A stretch of 64,000 bases of DNA from an uncultured Porphyromonadaceae bacterium. Lineage in GTDB: Bacteria > Bacteroidota > Bacteroidia > Bacteroidales > Muribaculaceae. Both the position numbers and the translations under genes were made by a program. The notes under the pieces are model-generated. The model was not told the DNA's origin, did not search any database, and saw nothing but the letters and a program-made list of their open reading frames with translations. Shown in pieces: positions 53,206 through 62,003 of the stretch. The stretch is from assembly GCA_947175265.1 (NCBI GenBank), contig CAMWMD010000012.1:1-64000 (forward strand), in the 5' to 3' direction. Positions within the stretch are counted from its first letter, which is position 1. Each line of letters opens with the position of its first letter.

Positions 53206-53925
53206 TTATTTTTCCTCCTTTTTGGGATTTACCAGAATCTTATCGATCATTCCGTATTCCTTCGCCTCTCTGGCAATCATCCAATAGTCGCGGTCGGAAT
53301 CTGCCTCTACCTTTTCAAAGGGCTGTCCCGAATGGTCGGAGATTATCCTGTACAACTCCTCCTTTAGTTTGAGTATCTCACGGGCTGTAATCTCTATATC
53401 GGAGGCCTGACCCTGAATCCCACCCATAGGCTGATGGATCATGACGCGTGAATGAGGAAGGGCGTAACGCTTTCCTTTCTGACCTGCCACGAGCAGAACA
53501 GCGGCCATTGACGCAGCCATACCGGTGCAGATGGTAGATACATCGCTTGATACGTACTGCATCGTGTCATAGATTCCGAGCCCGGCATATACCGAGCCAC
53601 CGGGCGAGTTGATGTAGAGGTTGATATCCTTCTCCGGATCTATTGAATCAAGGTAAAGTATCTGAGCCTGGATGATGTTGGCCGACGTATCGGATACCTG
53701 AGTGCCAAGGAAGATGATGCGATCCATCATGAGGCGCGAGAATACGTCCATCTGGGTCACGTTCAACTGACGCTCCTCAAGGATGTAAGGGTTCATATAG
53801 TCGGCTGTGGGGGGTGTGATTGACACGTTCCCGGCTGTCTTGTCAAGGTATCGTGTATAACCGTCAAGTGTATTTGAATTGATACCGAGATGATTTACGG
53901 CGAAATTTCTAAAATCTTTCTGCAT
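53206..53925 (-). CDS. clpP: ATP-dependent Clp protease proteolytic subunit
   Basis: Serine protease chamber of ClpXP. The catalytic serine is S139 in [12 protein letters not shown] and the histidine is H164 in [11 protein letters not shown]; the handle-region glycines ([17 protein letters not shown]) are present. The ATG of [14 protein letters not shown] is chosen, giving 239 residues. An upstream in-frame extension of 53 codons contains another ATG but resembles nothing, and it overlaps a weak -7-like box (GATTTTTG near 54049-54056). The gene lies between tig and clpX, the usual order. Confidence 0.95.
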   Translation of the reverse strand: MQKDFRNFAVNHLGINSNTLDGYTRYLDKTAGNVSITPPTADYMNPYILEERQLNVTQMDVFSRLMMDRIIFLGTQVSDTSANIIQAQILYLDSIDPEKDINLYINSPGGSVYAGLGIYDTMQYVSSDVSTICTGMAASMAAVLLVAGQKGKRYALPHSRVMIHQPMGGIQGQASDIEITAREILKLKEELYRIISDHSGQPFEKVEADSDRDYWMIAREAKEYGMIDKILVNPKKEEK

Positions 53926-54063
53926 ATTTCTCTTTTTATACCTCCCCCTCTGAAGTGGGAAAAGTGATGACATTATATTATACCTAACGCGTATAAAAGG
54001 TAAATTGATTTCAGCGTGACTCTTTTCTTCAGTCTTTGCTTGAAGTAATGCAAAAATCGTGCC

Positions 54064-54109
54064 AAAAAAAGTAATCCGGCGCATGGGTCGTAAGACTCCT
54101 GCGCCGGAT
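54064..54109 (-). terminator. Terminator of tig
   Basis: ATCCGGCGCA (54074-54083) pairs with TGCGCCGGAT (54100-54109), followed on the minus strand by TACTTTTTTT. It suggests that clpP-clpX also has its own promoter. Confidence 0.75.
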
Positions 54110-54137
54110 CATATCTATCCTTTCACAGGTCTGCGTC

Positions 54138-55499
54138 TCAGGCTTCTGCCTTGGGAGCAAACAGTTCGCGGAATTCCTCTACTGAAACCTCCTTGTTATC
54201 AAGGCTTACGTTCTCCTTGATTGCCTCAAAGGTCTTGCGGTTTACTGAGTTCTGGCTCAGCATCTCACGGCTCTTGGGATCCTTCACCACCTCCTGTGCG
54301 TATTTCTCTACCATCTGCTCGGCGAGGGCGTTCGGACCATATTGCATCAACTGACGCACCACTACACCACGGGCCTCATCGAGAAGGTCTTCTTCTGTAA
54401 CTGTGACACCGAATTTACCGGCGATGTTGTCGCGGATAAGATCCCAGTTCAACTGAGGACGCATCTTTGCCAACTCCTCGTCGACATTCTCGGGAGTGAT
54501 TCCTTCATTCTGGCGGATGAGGAAATCTTTCAGAACATCCATGGGAAGTTCAAGTTCGCCCACTGCCTTCTCTACAGCCTCCTTGGCATCGATAGAGAAA
54601 CGGTAGTTTGAGTCGTTCTCAAGGTTGAGGCCGAGAAGTTCCTTGATGGCTGCACGGAATTCCTCCTCGTTGTGAGCCTTATCCTTACCTACTGAATTAT
54701 CGAAAAATTCCTGATCGAGATCCGCAGGCTTGAGCACAATGATCTCCTTGATCTCAAAGTTGAAGTCACCCTTGTGATCCTCTACCTGATCCTTGTCTAT
54801 ATTGAGCATGGATGAGAGTTCCACGGGGTTGGCATCGCAAGTAGCCGCAGGATTGAAGCGTACCACGTCTCCGGGATGCTTAGCTTCGAAGAGTTTCTTC
54901 TGGTCGTCATTCTTGAAGTGCATGGGAGCGATGATGCCGTTCTCTACAACGATACCTCCCTCTTTCACTGAGCCATCCTCGTTAAGTTCCGTGATTACAC
55001 CCTTGATCACTGCATTAGGCTCTGTCTCCTCTCCGGGCACCTGACGCCCGAAACGCTGACGCAGTCCGTTCACCTGCTCCTCTACCATCTCGTCTGTAAT
55101 GCGGATGTTGTAGTAAGGAATGTGCATATCCTTGTTGACGTGGTTGTCAAACTCCGGAGCGACTCCTACCTTGAAACGGAATGTGAAATCCTTGTTCTCT
55201 ATCTTGAAGTCATTGTCTGCCTGAGGTACGGGCTGACCGAGAACCTGAAGTTTATTCTCCTTTATATAATTGAATACTGCGTCGCCTACCTCTCTGTTGA
55301 CAACCTCGTATTTGACGGATGCGCCATATTTTTTCGCAATAAGACCAGCCGGTACATGACCCGGACGGAAACCCGGCTCTGCGTGTTTCTTCCCGATTGC
55401 CTTGAGCTCTTTGCTCACCTTATCTGCATAGTCTTTCTCCTCGAGTGTGACAGTGATGACACCATTCACGTTGTCGAGCTTTTCGTAATTTACGTTCAT
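54138..55499 (-). CDS. tig: Trigger factor
   Basis: Ribosome-associated chaperone. The ribosome-binding loop GFRPGHVP is at residues 43-50 of the N-terminal domain. The middle region (~155-250) corresponds to the PPIase domain position but is degenerate, as usual in Bacteroidetes. The long helical C-terminal arms follow up to the end. The length of 453 residues is normal. It has its own promoter with a structured leader and a terminator before clpP. Confidence 0.95.
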   Translation of the reverse strand: MNVNYEKLDNVNGVITVTLEEKDYADKVSKELKAIGKKHAEPGFRPGHVPAGLIAKKYGASVKYEVVNREVGDAVFNYIKENKLQVLGQPVPQADNDFKIENKDFTFRFKVGVAPEFDNHVNKDMHIPYYNIRITDEMVEEQVNGLRQRFGRQVPGEETEPNAVIKGVITELNEDGSVKEGGIVVENGIIAPMHFKNDDQKKLFEAKHPGDVVRFNPAATCDANPVELSSMLNIDKDQVEDHKGDFNFEIKEIIVLKPADLDQEFFDNSVGKDKAHNEEEFRAAIKELLGLNLENDSNYRFSIDAKEAVEKAVGELELPMDVLKDFLIRQNEGITPENVDEELAKMRPQLNWDLIRDNIAGKFGVTVTEEDLLDEARGVVVRQLMQYGPNALAEQMVEKYAQEVVKDPKSREMLSQNSVNRKTFEAIKENVSLDNKEVSVEEFRELFAPKAEA

Positions 55500-55606
55500 C
55501 TTGGATTCTATCTTGATTTTATTTGTTTTCTATATTCGGCGCCACCTTTTAATAAGACAGCCGGATTACCCATGCCTTACCTTCTGCGGAGAGGCTATGC
55601 GAAATC
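55500..55606 (-). promoter_or_regulatory. Structured 5' leader of tig
   Basis: The leader begins almost at a long-range stem, AGCCGGATT with AATCCGGCT (about 55604-55612 and 55558-55566), enclosing an inner stem CAT-a-GCCT / AGGC-ATG. The outer stem overlaps the likely transcription start. No T-run follows, so it is not a terminator. Its role is unknown. Confidence 0.35.
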
Positions 55607-55612
55607 CGGCTG

Positions 55613-55620
55613 CAAAGATA
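55613..55620 (-). promoter_or_regulatory. -7 box of tig
   Basis: TATCTTTG followed by CA on the minus strand. It predicts a leader of about 105 bases. Confidence 0.6.
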
Positions 55621-55689
55621 TTAAATTTTATTCGCCTTAGCAAATTTCAGATACGGAATATGGACAAAATTTGGTTACCCCTTTTCCAA

Positions 55690-56988
55690 TCAACTAAAAA
55701 AGAGTGTGAACACCTTTACAATATCGTGATGATCCGAAACTCCAGCCGTCTCTCTGGCTGAGTGCATCGCCCAGATTGCAGCACCCATGTCGACGCCTTT
55801 GAGATCAAGTTGCTTCGTCAATATATTTCCAAGTGTCGACCCCCCTGCGACGTCCGAATGATTGACAAACATCTGGCACGGAACACATGCCTTGCGGCAA
55901 AGATTCTTGAACACTGCCGCTCCCTTGGCATCAGTCATATATTTGCAGTTGGCGTTGATCTTTATCACCGGCCCACCTCCTATGACGGGATGATTCGTCG
56001 GATCACTCTTCTCATTATAATTAGGGTGCCATGCGTGGGCATCGTCTGCTGAAATCATGAACGATTTCGCAACTCCTCTGAAGAAGTCCTCCCGACTACC
56101 TCCAAGACAGGTGCTTACCCTCTCCATGAGATCCCGGAGGAAGGGGGAATGTGCGCCTTGCTTGGTGCCTGACCCGGTTTCCTCATTGTCGAAAATTGCA
56201 AGCACCCTTGTGTCGGATGCTGTCGCAGGAGAGGCCAGCAATGCCTCAAGACCGGCGAAAGCCATTGACAGGTCGTCAATTCGTGCCGACTGGAAATACT
56301 CTCCTTTCACTCCGCACACTCCTGCCGGCTCAAGTGGATATAGGTTGATTTCATACTCTATGATATCCTCCGGCTCCACTCCGAGATGTTCGGCCACTAT
56401 TTTCTTTACGAACCCTCCACGTGCCTTGACGGCCGCTATCTCCTCTTCCGGGTAATAGCCTATCACCGGCTTCATATCTTTCTGCACTGAAAGCTTGTTC
56501 CCTTCGTTCACTTCCCTGTTGAAATGTATGGCAAGATGTGGAATCGTGGCTACCGCTTTTTTCAAGTCGAACACCTTCATCTCCGGATTGAGCATATCCC
56601 CTGAATCCAGCATCACCCTCCCTGACATGGAGAGGGGACGGTCAAACCATGTATAAAGGATACCTCCTCCGTATTTCTCGACGTTAAGGCTCACCACCCC
56701 GCCGTCTCCGTAAATCTCCGCATTGGGTTTTATTTTGAAGCATGGGCTGTCGGAATGCGCTGAGATTATGCGGAAGCCACCCTCTCCGGGTGCCGCGTTC
56801 CCTGCAACGAACGCCATGATGGCACTTCCATTCTTCACCACATAATGTTTTCCCCCTGGCTTGATATCCCATGCCTCCTCCTGATGCAATTCTGAAAAAC
56901 CCGCTTTCTCGAGTTCTCTCTTCACAGTCTCTACGGCAAGGAAATTACATGTGGAGGCATCAAGCCATCCGAGAAGTTTCTCAATCAT
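55690..56988 (-). CDS. apeB: M18-family aminopeptidase
   Basis: Zinc aminopeptidase of the aspartyl-aminopeptidase family, 432 residues. The metal-binding histidine lies in RIISAHSDSPCFKIKP, the second site with bridging acid in IFDNEETGSGTKQGAHS, and another metal ligand region in AWHPNYNEKSDP. The C-terminal histidine is in ALHSARE-like AMHSARETAGVSD. It likely removes N-terminal acidic or neutral residues from peptides in the cytoplasm. It starts 49 bases after the DUF5063 gene and may belong to the same transcript. Confidence 0.93.
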   Translation of the reverse strand: MIEKLLGWLDASTCNFLAVETVKRELEKAGFSELHQEEAWDIKPGGKHYVVKNGSAIMAFVAGNAAPGEGGFRIISAHSDSPCFKIKPNAEIYGDGGVVSLNVEKYGGGILYTWFDRPLSMSGRVMLDSGDMLNPEMKVFDLKKAVATIPHLAIHFNREVNEGNKLSVQKDMKPVIGYYPEEEIAAVKARGGFVKKIVAEHLGVEPEDIIEYEINLYPLEPAGVCGVKGEYFQSARIDDLSMAFAGLEALLASPATASDTRVLAIFDNEETGSGTKQGAHSPFLRDLMERVSTCLGGSREDFFRGVAKSFMISADDAHAWHPNYNEKSDPTNHPVIGGGPVIKINANCKYMTDAKGAAVFKNLCRKACVPCQMFVNHSDVAGGSTLGNILTKQLDLKGVDMGAAIWAMHSARETAGVSDHHDIVKVFTLFFS

Positions 56989-57037
56989 ATCACTCTGGTT
57001 TTAAGGTTGTTTGGTTGAATAATATCGTATATCGGGT

Positions 57038-57565
57038 TTACTCCTCTCCCCCTTTGTATTTCACGTGGTTTAGGGCTCGCAACACGTTGCAGAGCGTCTG
57101 GCTCCAATAGTTCTCGAATTCCCCTTTACATTCCATGAAGGCATCCACTATCCGCTCCCCCTCAGTATCTTTCACTACCGATGCAAAATTGAAGAGGGGC
57201 TGAAAAAGGTCGGCCAGCGACTCCGCTATTGAGGCCGCGATCGGCGTATCGCTGTATTTCATATCCTCCTCAAAAGTCTCCAGGAACGTATCGTCTGGCC
57301 CGAGAAGCACCTCTATATGACGGCGGATGCTCTCGTAATAATCCTCATCAACATAGTCGGAAAACTCGGGGAATTCCTCAAGACTGACCATATCCTCCGC
57401 AGATATGTCAAAAAATTCCCAATATATCCTTGGCAGTAGATCAAGCATGGAGTCAATGAACTCACTGCGCTCCATCTCACCTGCCGTCTCGCAGGCATTA
57501 CAATACTCCACGGCAAGTGCCGTAAGGTTATAAAGCCGATTGGTTATATTCGTTATCTCTGTCAT
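57038..57565 (-). CDS. DUF5063 domain-containing protein
   Basis: A 175-residue, strongly acidic, helical cytoplasmic protein of the DUF5063 family, which is conserved in Bacteroidetes and has no known function. Blocks such as YNLTALAVEYCNACE and LPRIYWEFFDI near the N-terminus, FEEDMKYSDTPIAASIAESL and the C-terminal ALNHVKYKGGEE were used for recognition. No catalytic motif is visible. It overlaps the nadD stop by four bases, so the two are probably coupled. Confidence 0.8.
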   Translation of the reverse strand: MTEITNITNRLYNLTALAVEYCNACETAGEMERSEFIDSMLDLLPRIYWEFFDISAEDMVSLEEFPEFSDYVDEDYYESIRRHIEVLLGPDDTFLETFEEDMKYSDTPIAASIAESLADLFQPLFNFASVVKDTEGERIVDAFMECKGEFENYWSQTLCNVLRALNHVKYKGGEE

Positions 57566-58146
57566 TCCTTTTTCCGTTTATAAAGGTTATGCTCCGTTAT
57601 GTATTCGCCGACACTCAGAGGCACGAAATAATTGATATTCTTTCCCTCATTTACCATTCCCCGTATCAGCGTGGAGGAAATTTCCACTGTAGGGACTCCC
57701 GGAAGCAGACTGACCCCCTCGGGTAGCGGCTCATCCACATCGTAACCGGGGCGCGGGTAGATTATAATCCCGAATTCCGAGATAATCTTCTCCGGATCGC
57801 GCCAGCGTTTCATCTCATGCCAATTGTCGCTCCCTATTATCAGGCTGAAGGTATGCTCCGGATAACTCTCGCGGAGGCGGCACAATGTAGTGTAGGTATA
57901 TGACGGTAAGGGAAGGGAAAATTCAAAATCCGAGGCTTTCACTCCCTTACATCCGGCAGCCGCAAGCAATGCCATGTTCAGCCGATGCTCGTCTGAGGCT
58001 GGAGACATACCTTTCTTAAGCGGATTCAGCCGACTCACCATAAGCCACACCTCGTCTACTATCCCGCTTTGGGAGATATAGTTGGCAAGCATCGCATGCC
58101 CGGTATGGATGGGGTCAAAACTTCCGCCATATACTCCTATTCTCAT
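57562..58146 (-). CDS. nadD: Nicotinate-nucleotide adenylyltransferase
   Basis: Adenylates nicotinate mononucleotide in NAD+ synthesis. The 194-residue protein starts IGVYGGSFDPIHTGHAML with the nucleotidyltransferase HxGH-type motif (HTGH) and ends with the ISSTLIR signature. It starts 16 bases after gmk and overlaps the DUF5063 gene by four bases. Confidence 0.95.
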   Translation of the reverse strand: MRIGVYGGSFDPIHTGHAMLANYISQSGIVDEVWLMVSRLNPLKKGMSPASDEHRLNMALLAAAGCKGVKASDFEFSLPLPSYTYTTLCRLRESYPEHTFSLIIGSDNWHEMKRWRDPEKIISEFGIIIYPRPGYDVDEPLPEGVSLLPGVPTVEISSTLIRGMVNEGKNINYFVPLSVGEYITEHNLYKRKKE

Positions 58147-58162
58147 GTCGTCACCTCAATCC

Positions 58163-58732
58163 TCAATGTATTGCGAAATGTCTGATCTTTCCATCCACCT
58201 CTTCCACAGCCTTCTCAAGATCATCATTCACCACCACCGTGTCAAACTCCTTCGAGAATCCCATCTCGAATTCCGCCTTTGCAAGACGACGGGCTATGGT
58301 TTCTTCTGAATCCGTGGCTCTTCCTCGAAGACGAAGTTCCAATGCCTCCACACTTGGAGGCATTATGAATATGGAGAGGGCTTCTTCTCCATAACGCTTC
58401 TTGATATTCAGGGCACCCTTCACATCTACATCCATGATGAGGTTGTCGCCGTTTCCCGTGACTCTCTCTACCTCACTTTCCAATGTGCCGTAACATGTGC
58501 CTTTATAGACCTCCTCCCACTCCACGAAGTCGCCGGCCTCTACCTTGGTGCGGAATTCCTCCGGTGTGAGGAAGAAGTAATCTTTTCCATGTATCTCCGA
58601 TCCTCGGGGCGCACGGCTTGTCGCAGACACCGAGAATCCAAGACGCAATGACGGGTCTTTTACAAGACGGGATATTATGGTTGACTTCCCCGTCCCAGAG
58701 GGTGCGGATAGAATTATGATTTTTCCTTTCAT
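58163..58732 (-). CDS. gmk: Guanylate kinase
   Basis: Phosphorylates GMP to GDP. Walker A is LSAPSGTGKSTI near residue 8, followed by the GMP-binding SVSATSRAPRGSEIHGKDYF and the EWEEVYKGTCYGT block. The length of 189 residues is normal. Its ATG overlaps the yicC stop (ATGA), the common yicC-gmk arrangement. Confidence 0.97.
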   Translation of the reverse strand: MKGKIIILSAPSGTGKSTIISRLVKDPSLRLGFSVSATSRAPRGSEIHGKDYFFLTPEEFRTKVEAGDFVEWEEVYKGTCYGTLESEVERVTGNGDNLIMDVDVKGALNIKKRYGEEALSIFIMPPSVEALELRLRGRATDSEETIARRLAKAEFEMGFSKEFDTVVVNDDLEKAVEEVDGKIRHFAIH

Positions 58733-59616
58733 AATACGTTTAGGACCTGTTCTTTTATCTGTTCCAGCTCATCTTTCATCCTGACCACTATCTGCTGCAT
58801 GTCGGCTTGGTTGGATTTCGAACCGAGTGTATTGATTTCCCTCCCTATCTCCTGAGCGATGAAACCGAGTTTCTTACCCTGGCCTCCTTCTTTGTACTCA
58901 TCCTCGCCTCCGAGGGTCTCCATGAAATAATTCAGATGCGCGGAGAGCCTCACCTTCTCTTCTGTGACGTCGAGTTTCTCTATGTAGAAAATCAATTCCT
59001 GCTCCAGCCTACCCTTGTCATATTCCATAGAGGTCATTTTGCTGAGTTGTTCTTCAAGGCGCTCCCTTATTTTGGGGACACGCTCGGATTCGTATGGCTC
59101 GATTTCTGAAAGCAACGTCCTGAGCCTCCCTATCTTCTCAATAAAAAAGGCATAGAGTTTCCTCCCCTCTTTTCTGCGGAAATCGGTCAGAGCATCTACC
59201 GCCTCTTCACATGCCAGCCTGAACGCCTCCATTTCCGAGGCATCTACAACCGCTGTCTCCACCTTCATTGATTCCGGCATACGGAGAAGGAGTGAGTACC
59301 AGTCGGCCGGCTCCGGGAGATCGAGTCGGCGCCCAAGCTCTTCAAGCTGCCCTTTATATTGGGCGAGCAACTCTACGTTTACTGTGGTGGTCGTCTCCGC
59401 AACTATATTCTCTACCGTGGCATTAAGTTCCACCTTTCCACGTTCGAGACGCTGCGCCAGTCCGTTGCGCATCGTCACCTCCATCTCCCTGAAGCATGAA
59501 GGCACTCTCATGGAGAGGTCAAGTTGCTTGCTGTTGAGAGATTTTATCTCGACCTTCACCCTGCGTGTGGGGGTTTGGGCGCCACCGCGTCCGAACCCTG
59601 TCATTGAAGAAATCAT
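58729..59616 (-). CDS. yicC: YicC-family endoribonuclease-like protein
   Basis: A 295-residue protein beginning ISSMTGFGRGG, with the characteristic VEIKSLNSKQLDLSMR. It ends with the conserved DUF1732 region (GKKLGFIAQEIGREINTLGS, then KSNQADMQQIVVRMK). YicC of E. coli acts as an endoribonuclease in RNA turnover. It is the first gene of the yicC-gmk-nadD-DUF5063 run, with a -7 box at 59637-59644. Confidence 0.92.
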   Translation of the reverse strand: MISSMTGFGRGGAQTPTRRVKVEIKSLNSKQLDLSMRVPSCFREMEVTMRNGLAQRLERGKVELNATVENIVAETTTTVNVELLAQYKGQLEELGRRLDLPEPADWYSLLLRMPESMKVETAVVDASEMEAFRLACEEAVDALTDFRRKEGRKLYAFFIEKIGRLRTLLSEIEPYESERVPKIRERLEEQLSKMTSMEYDKGRLEQELIFYIEKLDVTEEKVRLSAHLNYFMETLGGEDEYKEGGQGKKLGFIAQEIGREINTLGSKSNQADMQQIVVRMKDELEQIKEQVLNVL

Positions 59617-59636
59617 AGCTTTTCGTATTTTGATTG

Positions 59637-59644
59637 CAAATTTA
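59637..59644 (-). promoter_or_regulatory. -7 box of the yicC operon
   Basis: TAAATTTG followed by CA on the minus strand, 20 bases before the yicC ATG. Confidence 0.6.
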
Positions 59645-59783
59645 ACTATTTTTCCACATTTTACAATATTATTTTTTAGTTTTCATCTTTAATAGGTTGG
59701 CATTTTTTCACTCTCTTTTGTGTTGAAATTGGAAAAACAGAAACTTTTTGCTTATTTAACTTTATTATCTCGCCTTTTTTCAT

Positions 59784-59791
59784 TTACTTTG
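59784..59791 (+). promoter_or_regulatory. Probable -7 box of the phosphohexomutase gene
   Basis: TTACTTTG followed by C, one base off the TAnnTTTG consensus. It leaves a leader of about 80 bases that is GC-rich in its first half. Confidence 0.4.
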
Positions 59792-59876
59792 CGTTGTAAT
59801 TATCGCAGACAGGACGGCCCGCCCCCTCCTGCGTCTTAAATTCGTAATTTAACCCAATAAATTAGCAATATAACCT

Positions 59877-61631
59877 ATGAATAACGACCAACTGCTCATT
59901 TCAGTGAAAGAAAAGGCCGAAAAATGGCTCGGCCCTCAATATGATGAAGAGACTCGCCGAGAGGTGAAGGCTATGCTCGAGGCTGACGACAAGACTCCTC
60001 TCATCGACGCATTCTACAAAGACCTTGAATTTGGTACAGGTGGGCTCCGTGGCATTATGGGTGCCGGTTCTAACAGAATGAACATATACACGGTTGGAGC
60101 CGCCACTCAGGGTCTCGCCAACTATCTCAACGACTGCTTCAAGGAGGAACCTCAGATCACTGTCGTTATCGGTCACGACGTGCGCAACAACTCCCGCAAG
60201 TTTGCTGAACTCGCAGCCGACATTTTCTCCGCCAACGGTATAAAGGTTTATCTCTTTGAAGATTGCCGTCCTGTCCCGGAAGTTTCTTACGCCATTCGTA
60301 AACTTGGCTGCAACAGCGGCGTAATGGTGACGGCAAGCCACAACCCCAAAGAGTATAACGGCTACAAGGCATATTGGAGCGACGGCGCTCAGATGATAGC
60401 CCCCCATGACGTGAAGACCATCGAATACGTCAACGCTATCACTTCTGTTGACCAAATCAAGTTCACTCCCAACAAGGACCTGATACAGATCATTGGTAAG
60501 GATATCGACGATCAATACCTCGATGATATCAAGACCCTCTCACTCTCACCCGAGGCTATCAAGAAACATGCCGACATGAAGATTGTCTACACTCCGATTC
60601 ACGGAACAGGCGGCATGTTGATTTTTGACTCCCTCAAGAAATGGGGGTTTGAAAACGTTATCCATGTCCCGGAGCAGGATCTCAGAAGCGGTGATTTCCC
60701 CACTGTCGACTCCCCCAATCCGGAGAACGCTGAGGCTATGGCTATGGCTGTCGCTAAAGCTAAGGAGACAGGCGCAAGCATCGTGGTGGCTTCTGACCCC
60801 GACTCTGACCGTATCGGTCTCGTGGTAAGAGACGGCAAAGGTGAATACCAGCTTGTCAATGGCAACCAGATCGTAATGATATTCCTTTATTATATCATCA
60901 CCCGCAACCGCGAACTCGGTAAACTTGACGGCAATGAGTATTGCGTGAAGACAATCGTTACTACCGAGGCTATCAAACGCATCGCTGAAAAGAACGACGT
61001 GAAATGCTACGACTGCTTCACCGGATTCAAGTGGATTGCCGACGTAATGCGCAATCTCGAAGGCAAGGAGCGTTACCTTGGCGGCGGTGAGGAAAGTTAC
61101 GGATTCCTCCCCGAGACATTCGTGCGCGACAAGGATGCCGTTTCATCCATCACCCTCATGTGTGAGATTGCAGCGTGGGCTGCTGAAAAGGGTATGACCC
61201 TCTACGACCTCCTTATCGACATCTATGATGAGGTTGGTTTCTCCCGCGAACGCAGTGTGAGCGTTGTTCGCCCCGGAAAGAGCGGTGCTGACGAAATCGT
61301 GGCTATGATGAAGAATTTCCGCGCTAATCCTCCGAAGGAACTCGCAGGTTCTCCCGTGGTTGTAATCAAGGATTATTCCGACCTCAACTGCCATAACCTC
61401 AAGACAGGAGAAGTGACTAAGATGAATTTCCCCACCACTTCCAACGTCCTTCAGTTCTTCACTGAGGCCGGCGACAAAGTCTCTGTCCGTCCTTCCGGCA
61501 CTGAGCCCAAGATAAAATTCTATGTGGAGGTTCGTGAGGATATGGCTTCTAAGGCCGACTACGAGGCTACTGTTGTCAAGGCCGAGGAGAAGATTAAACG
61601 TGTCATCTCCGATATGGGTGCTGACAAATAA
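59877..61631 (+). CDS. Phosphohexomutase (phosphoglucomutase/phosphomannomutase)
   Basis: Interconverts hexose 1- and 6-phosphates. A 584-residue alpha-D-phosphohexomutase: the phosphoserine is S154 in VTASHNPKEYNGYKAYW, the Mg-binding loop is ASDPDSDRIGLVV, the sugar-binding loop GGGEESYGF, and the phosphate-binding loop VRPSGTEPKIKFY near the C-terminus. The length matches the PgcA-like, longer phosphoglucomutases of Firmicutes and Bacteroidetes. It could supply glucose 1-phosphate for the rhamnose and glucuronate pathways encoded at 6.6-11.6 kb. Glucose versus mannose preference is not decidable by eye. Confidence 0.93.
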   Translation: MNNDQLLISVKEKAEKWLGPQYDEETRREVKAMLEADDKTPLIDAFYKDLEFGTGGLRGIMGAGSNRMNIYTVGAATQGLANYLNDCFKEEPQITVVIGHDVRNNSRKFAELAADIFSANGIKVYLFEDCRPVPEVSYAIRKLGCNSGVMVTASHNPKEYNGYKAYWSDGAQMIAPHDVKTIEYVNAITSVDQIKFTPNKDLIQIIGKDIDDQYLDDIKTLSLSPEAIKKHADMKIVYTPIHGTGGMLIFDSLKKWGFENVIHVPEQDLRSGDFPTVDSPNPENAEAMAMAVAKAKETGASIVVASDPDSDRIGLVVRDGKGEYQLVNGNQIVMIFLYYIITRNRELGKLDGNEYCVKTIVTTEAIKRIAEKNDVKCYDCFTGFKWIADVMRNLEGKERYLGGGEESYGFLPETFVRDKDAVSSITLMCEIAAWAAEKGMTLYDLLIDIYDEVGFSRERSVSVVRPGKSGADEIVAMMKNFRANPPKELAGSPVVVIKDYSDLNCHNLKTGEVTKMNFPTTSNVLQFFTEAGDKVSVRPSGTEPKIKFYVEVREDMASKADYEATVVKAEEKIKRVISDMGADK

Positions 61632-61653
61632 TTCCCCCTCACCTTCTTCTATG

Positions 61654-61854
61654 AAGTTGTTTAAACTTTTTCTTTAGTGAGATTTTATCAGATTTTGGTG
61701 ATGATTTTGTCACTCAAAAAGGGAGTTTAGCGGGCTAAACCACCGATGAGAGTGGCAAAAGCAGCCCAAAAGATGATGAAAGATCACTGAAGAGGACTCC
61801 TCTTCAAGAAAATATTATATAAAACACAAATCCCGTAAAAAGTTTAAACTACTT
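61654..61854. repeat. 201-bp element bounded by inverted repeats (MITE-like)
   Basis: Terminal arms AAGTTGTTTAAACTTTTT (61654-61671) and AAAAAGTTTAAACTACTT (61837-61854) match as inverted repeats at 17 of 18 positions, each with a central GTTTAAAC palindrome. Inside are two further perfect hairpins: GTTTAGC-GG-GCTAAAC (about 61725-61740) and TGAAGAGGA-C-TCCTCTTCA (about 61787-61805). There is no coding capacity. No clear target-site duplication is visible. Confidence 0.5.
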
Positions 61855-61886
61855 ATATTGATGAATGGAGAAAACATATTGTAATT

Positions 61887-61927
61887 AAAAAAATCGTGTC
61901 GTGTTGTCACCATGACACGATTTTTTT
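61887..61927. terminator. Terminator upstream of the DUF3943 gene
   Basis: AAAAAAATCGTGTC (61887-61900) pairs perfectly with GACACGATTTTTTT (61914-61927) around a 13-base loop. It ends transcription from the phosphohexomutase side, so a DUF3943 start codon inside it is unlikely. Confidence 0.8.
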
Positions 61928-61953
61928 GTTACATATATTGAGAAGGCCCTTAA

Positions 61954-61990
61954 GCCAATCCATAATGCTTTCAGGCCAACCCATAATGCT
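61954..61990 (+). repeat. Imperfect tandem repeat, 21-bp period
   Basis: GCCAATCCATAATGCT (61954-61969) recurs as GCCAACCCATAATGCT (61975-61990), one difference, 21 bases apart. It lies just upstream of the chosen DUF3943 start, in its likely promoter or leader. Confidence 0.6.
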
Positions 61991-62003
61991 AATCTTCATT
62001 GCA

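Noticed and set aside
61654-61854. Invertible promoter controlling the DUF3943 gene
   Set aside because: No good TAnnTTTG box was found inside the segment in either orientation and no invertase gene is nearby; kept only as an alternative to a MITE.
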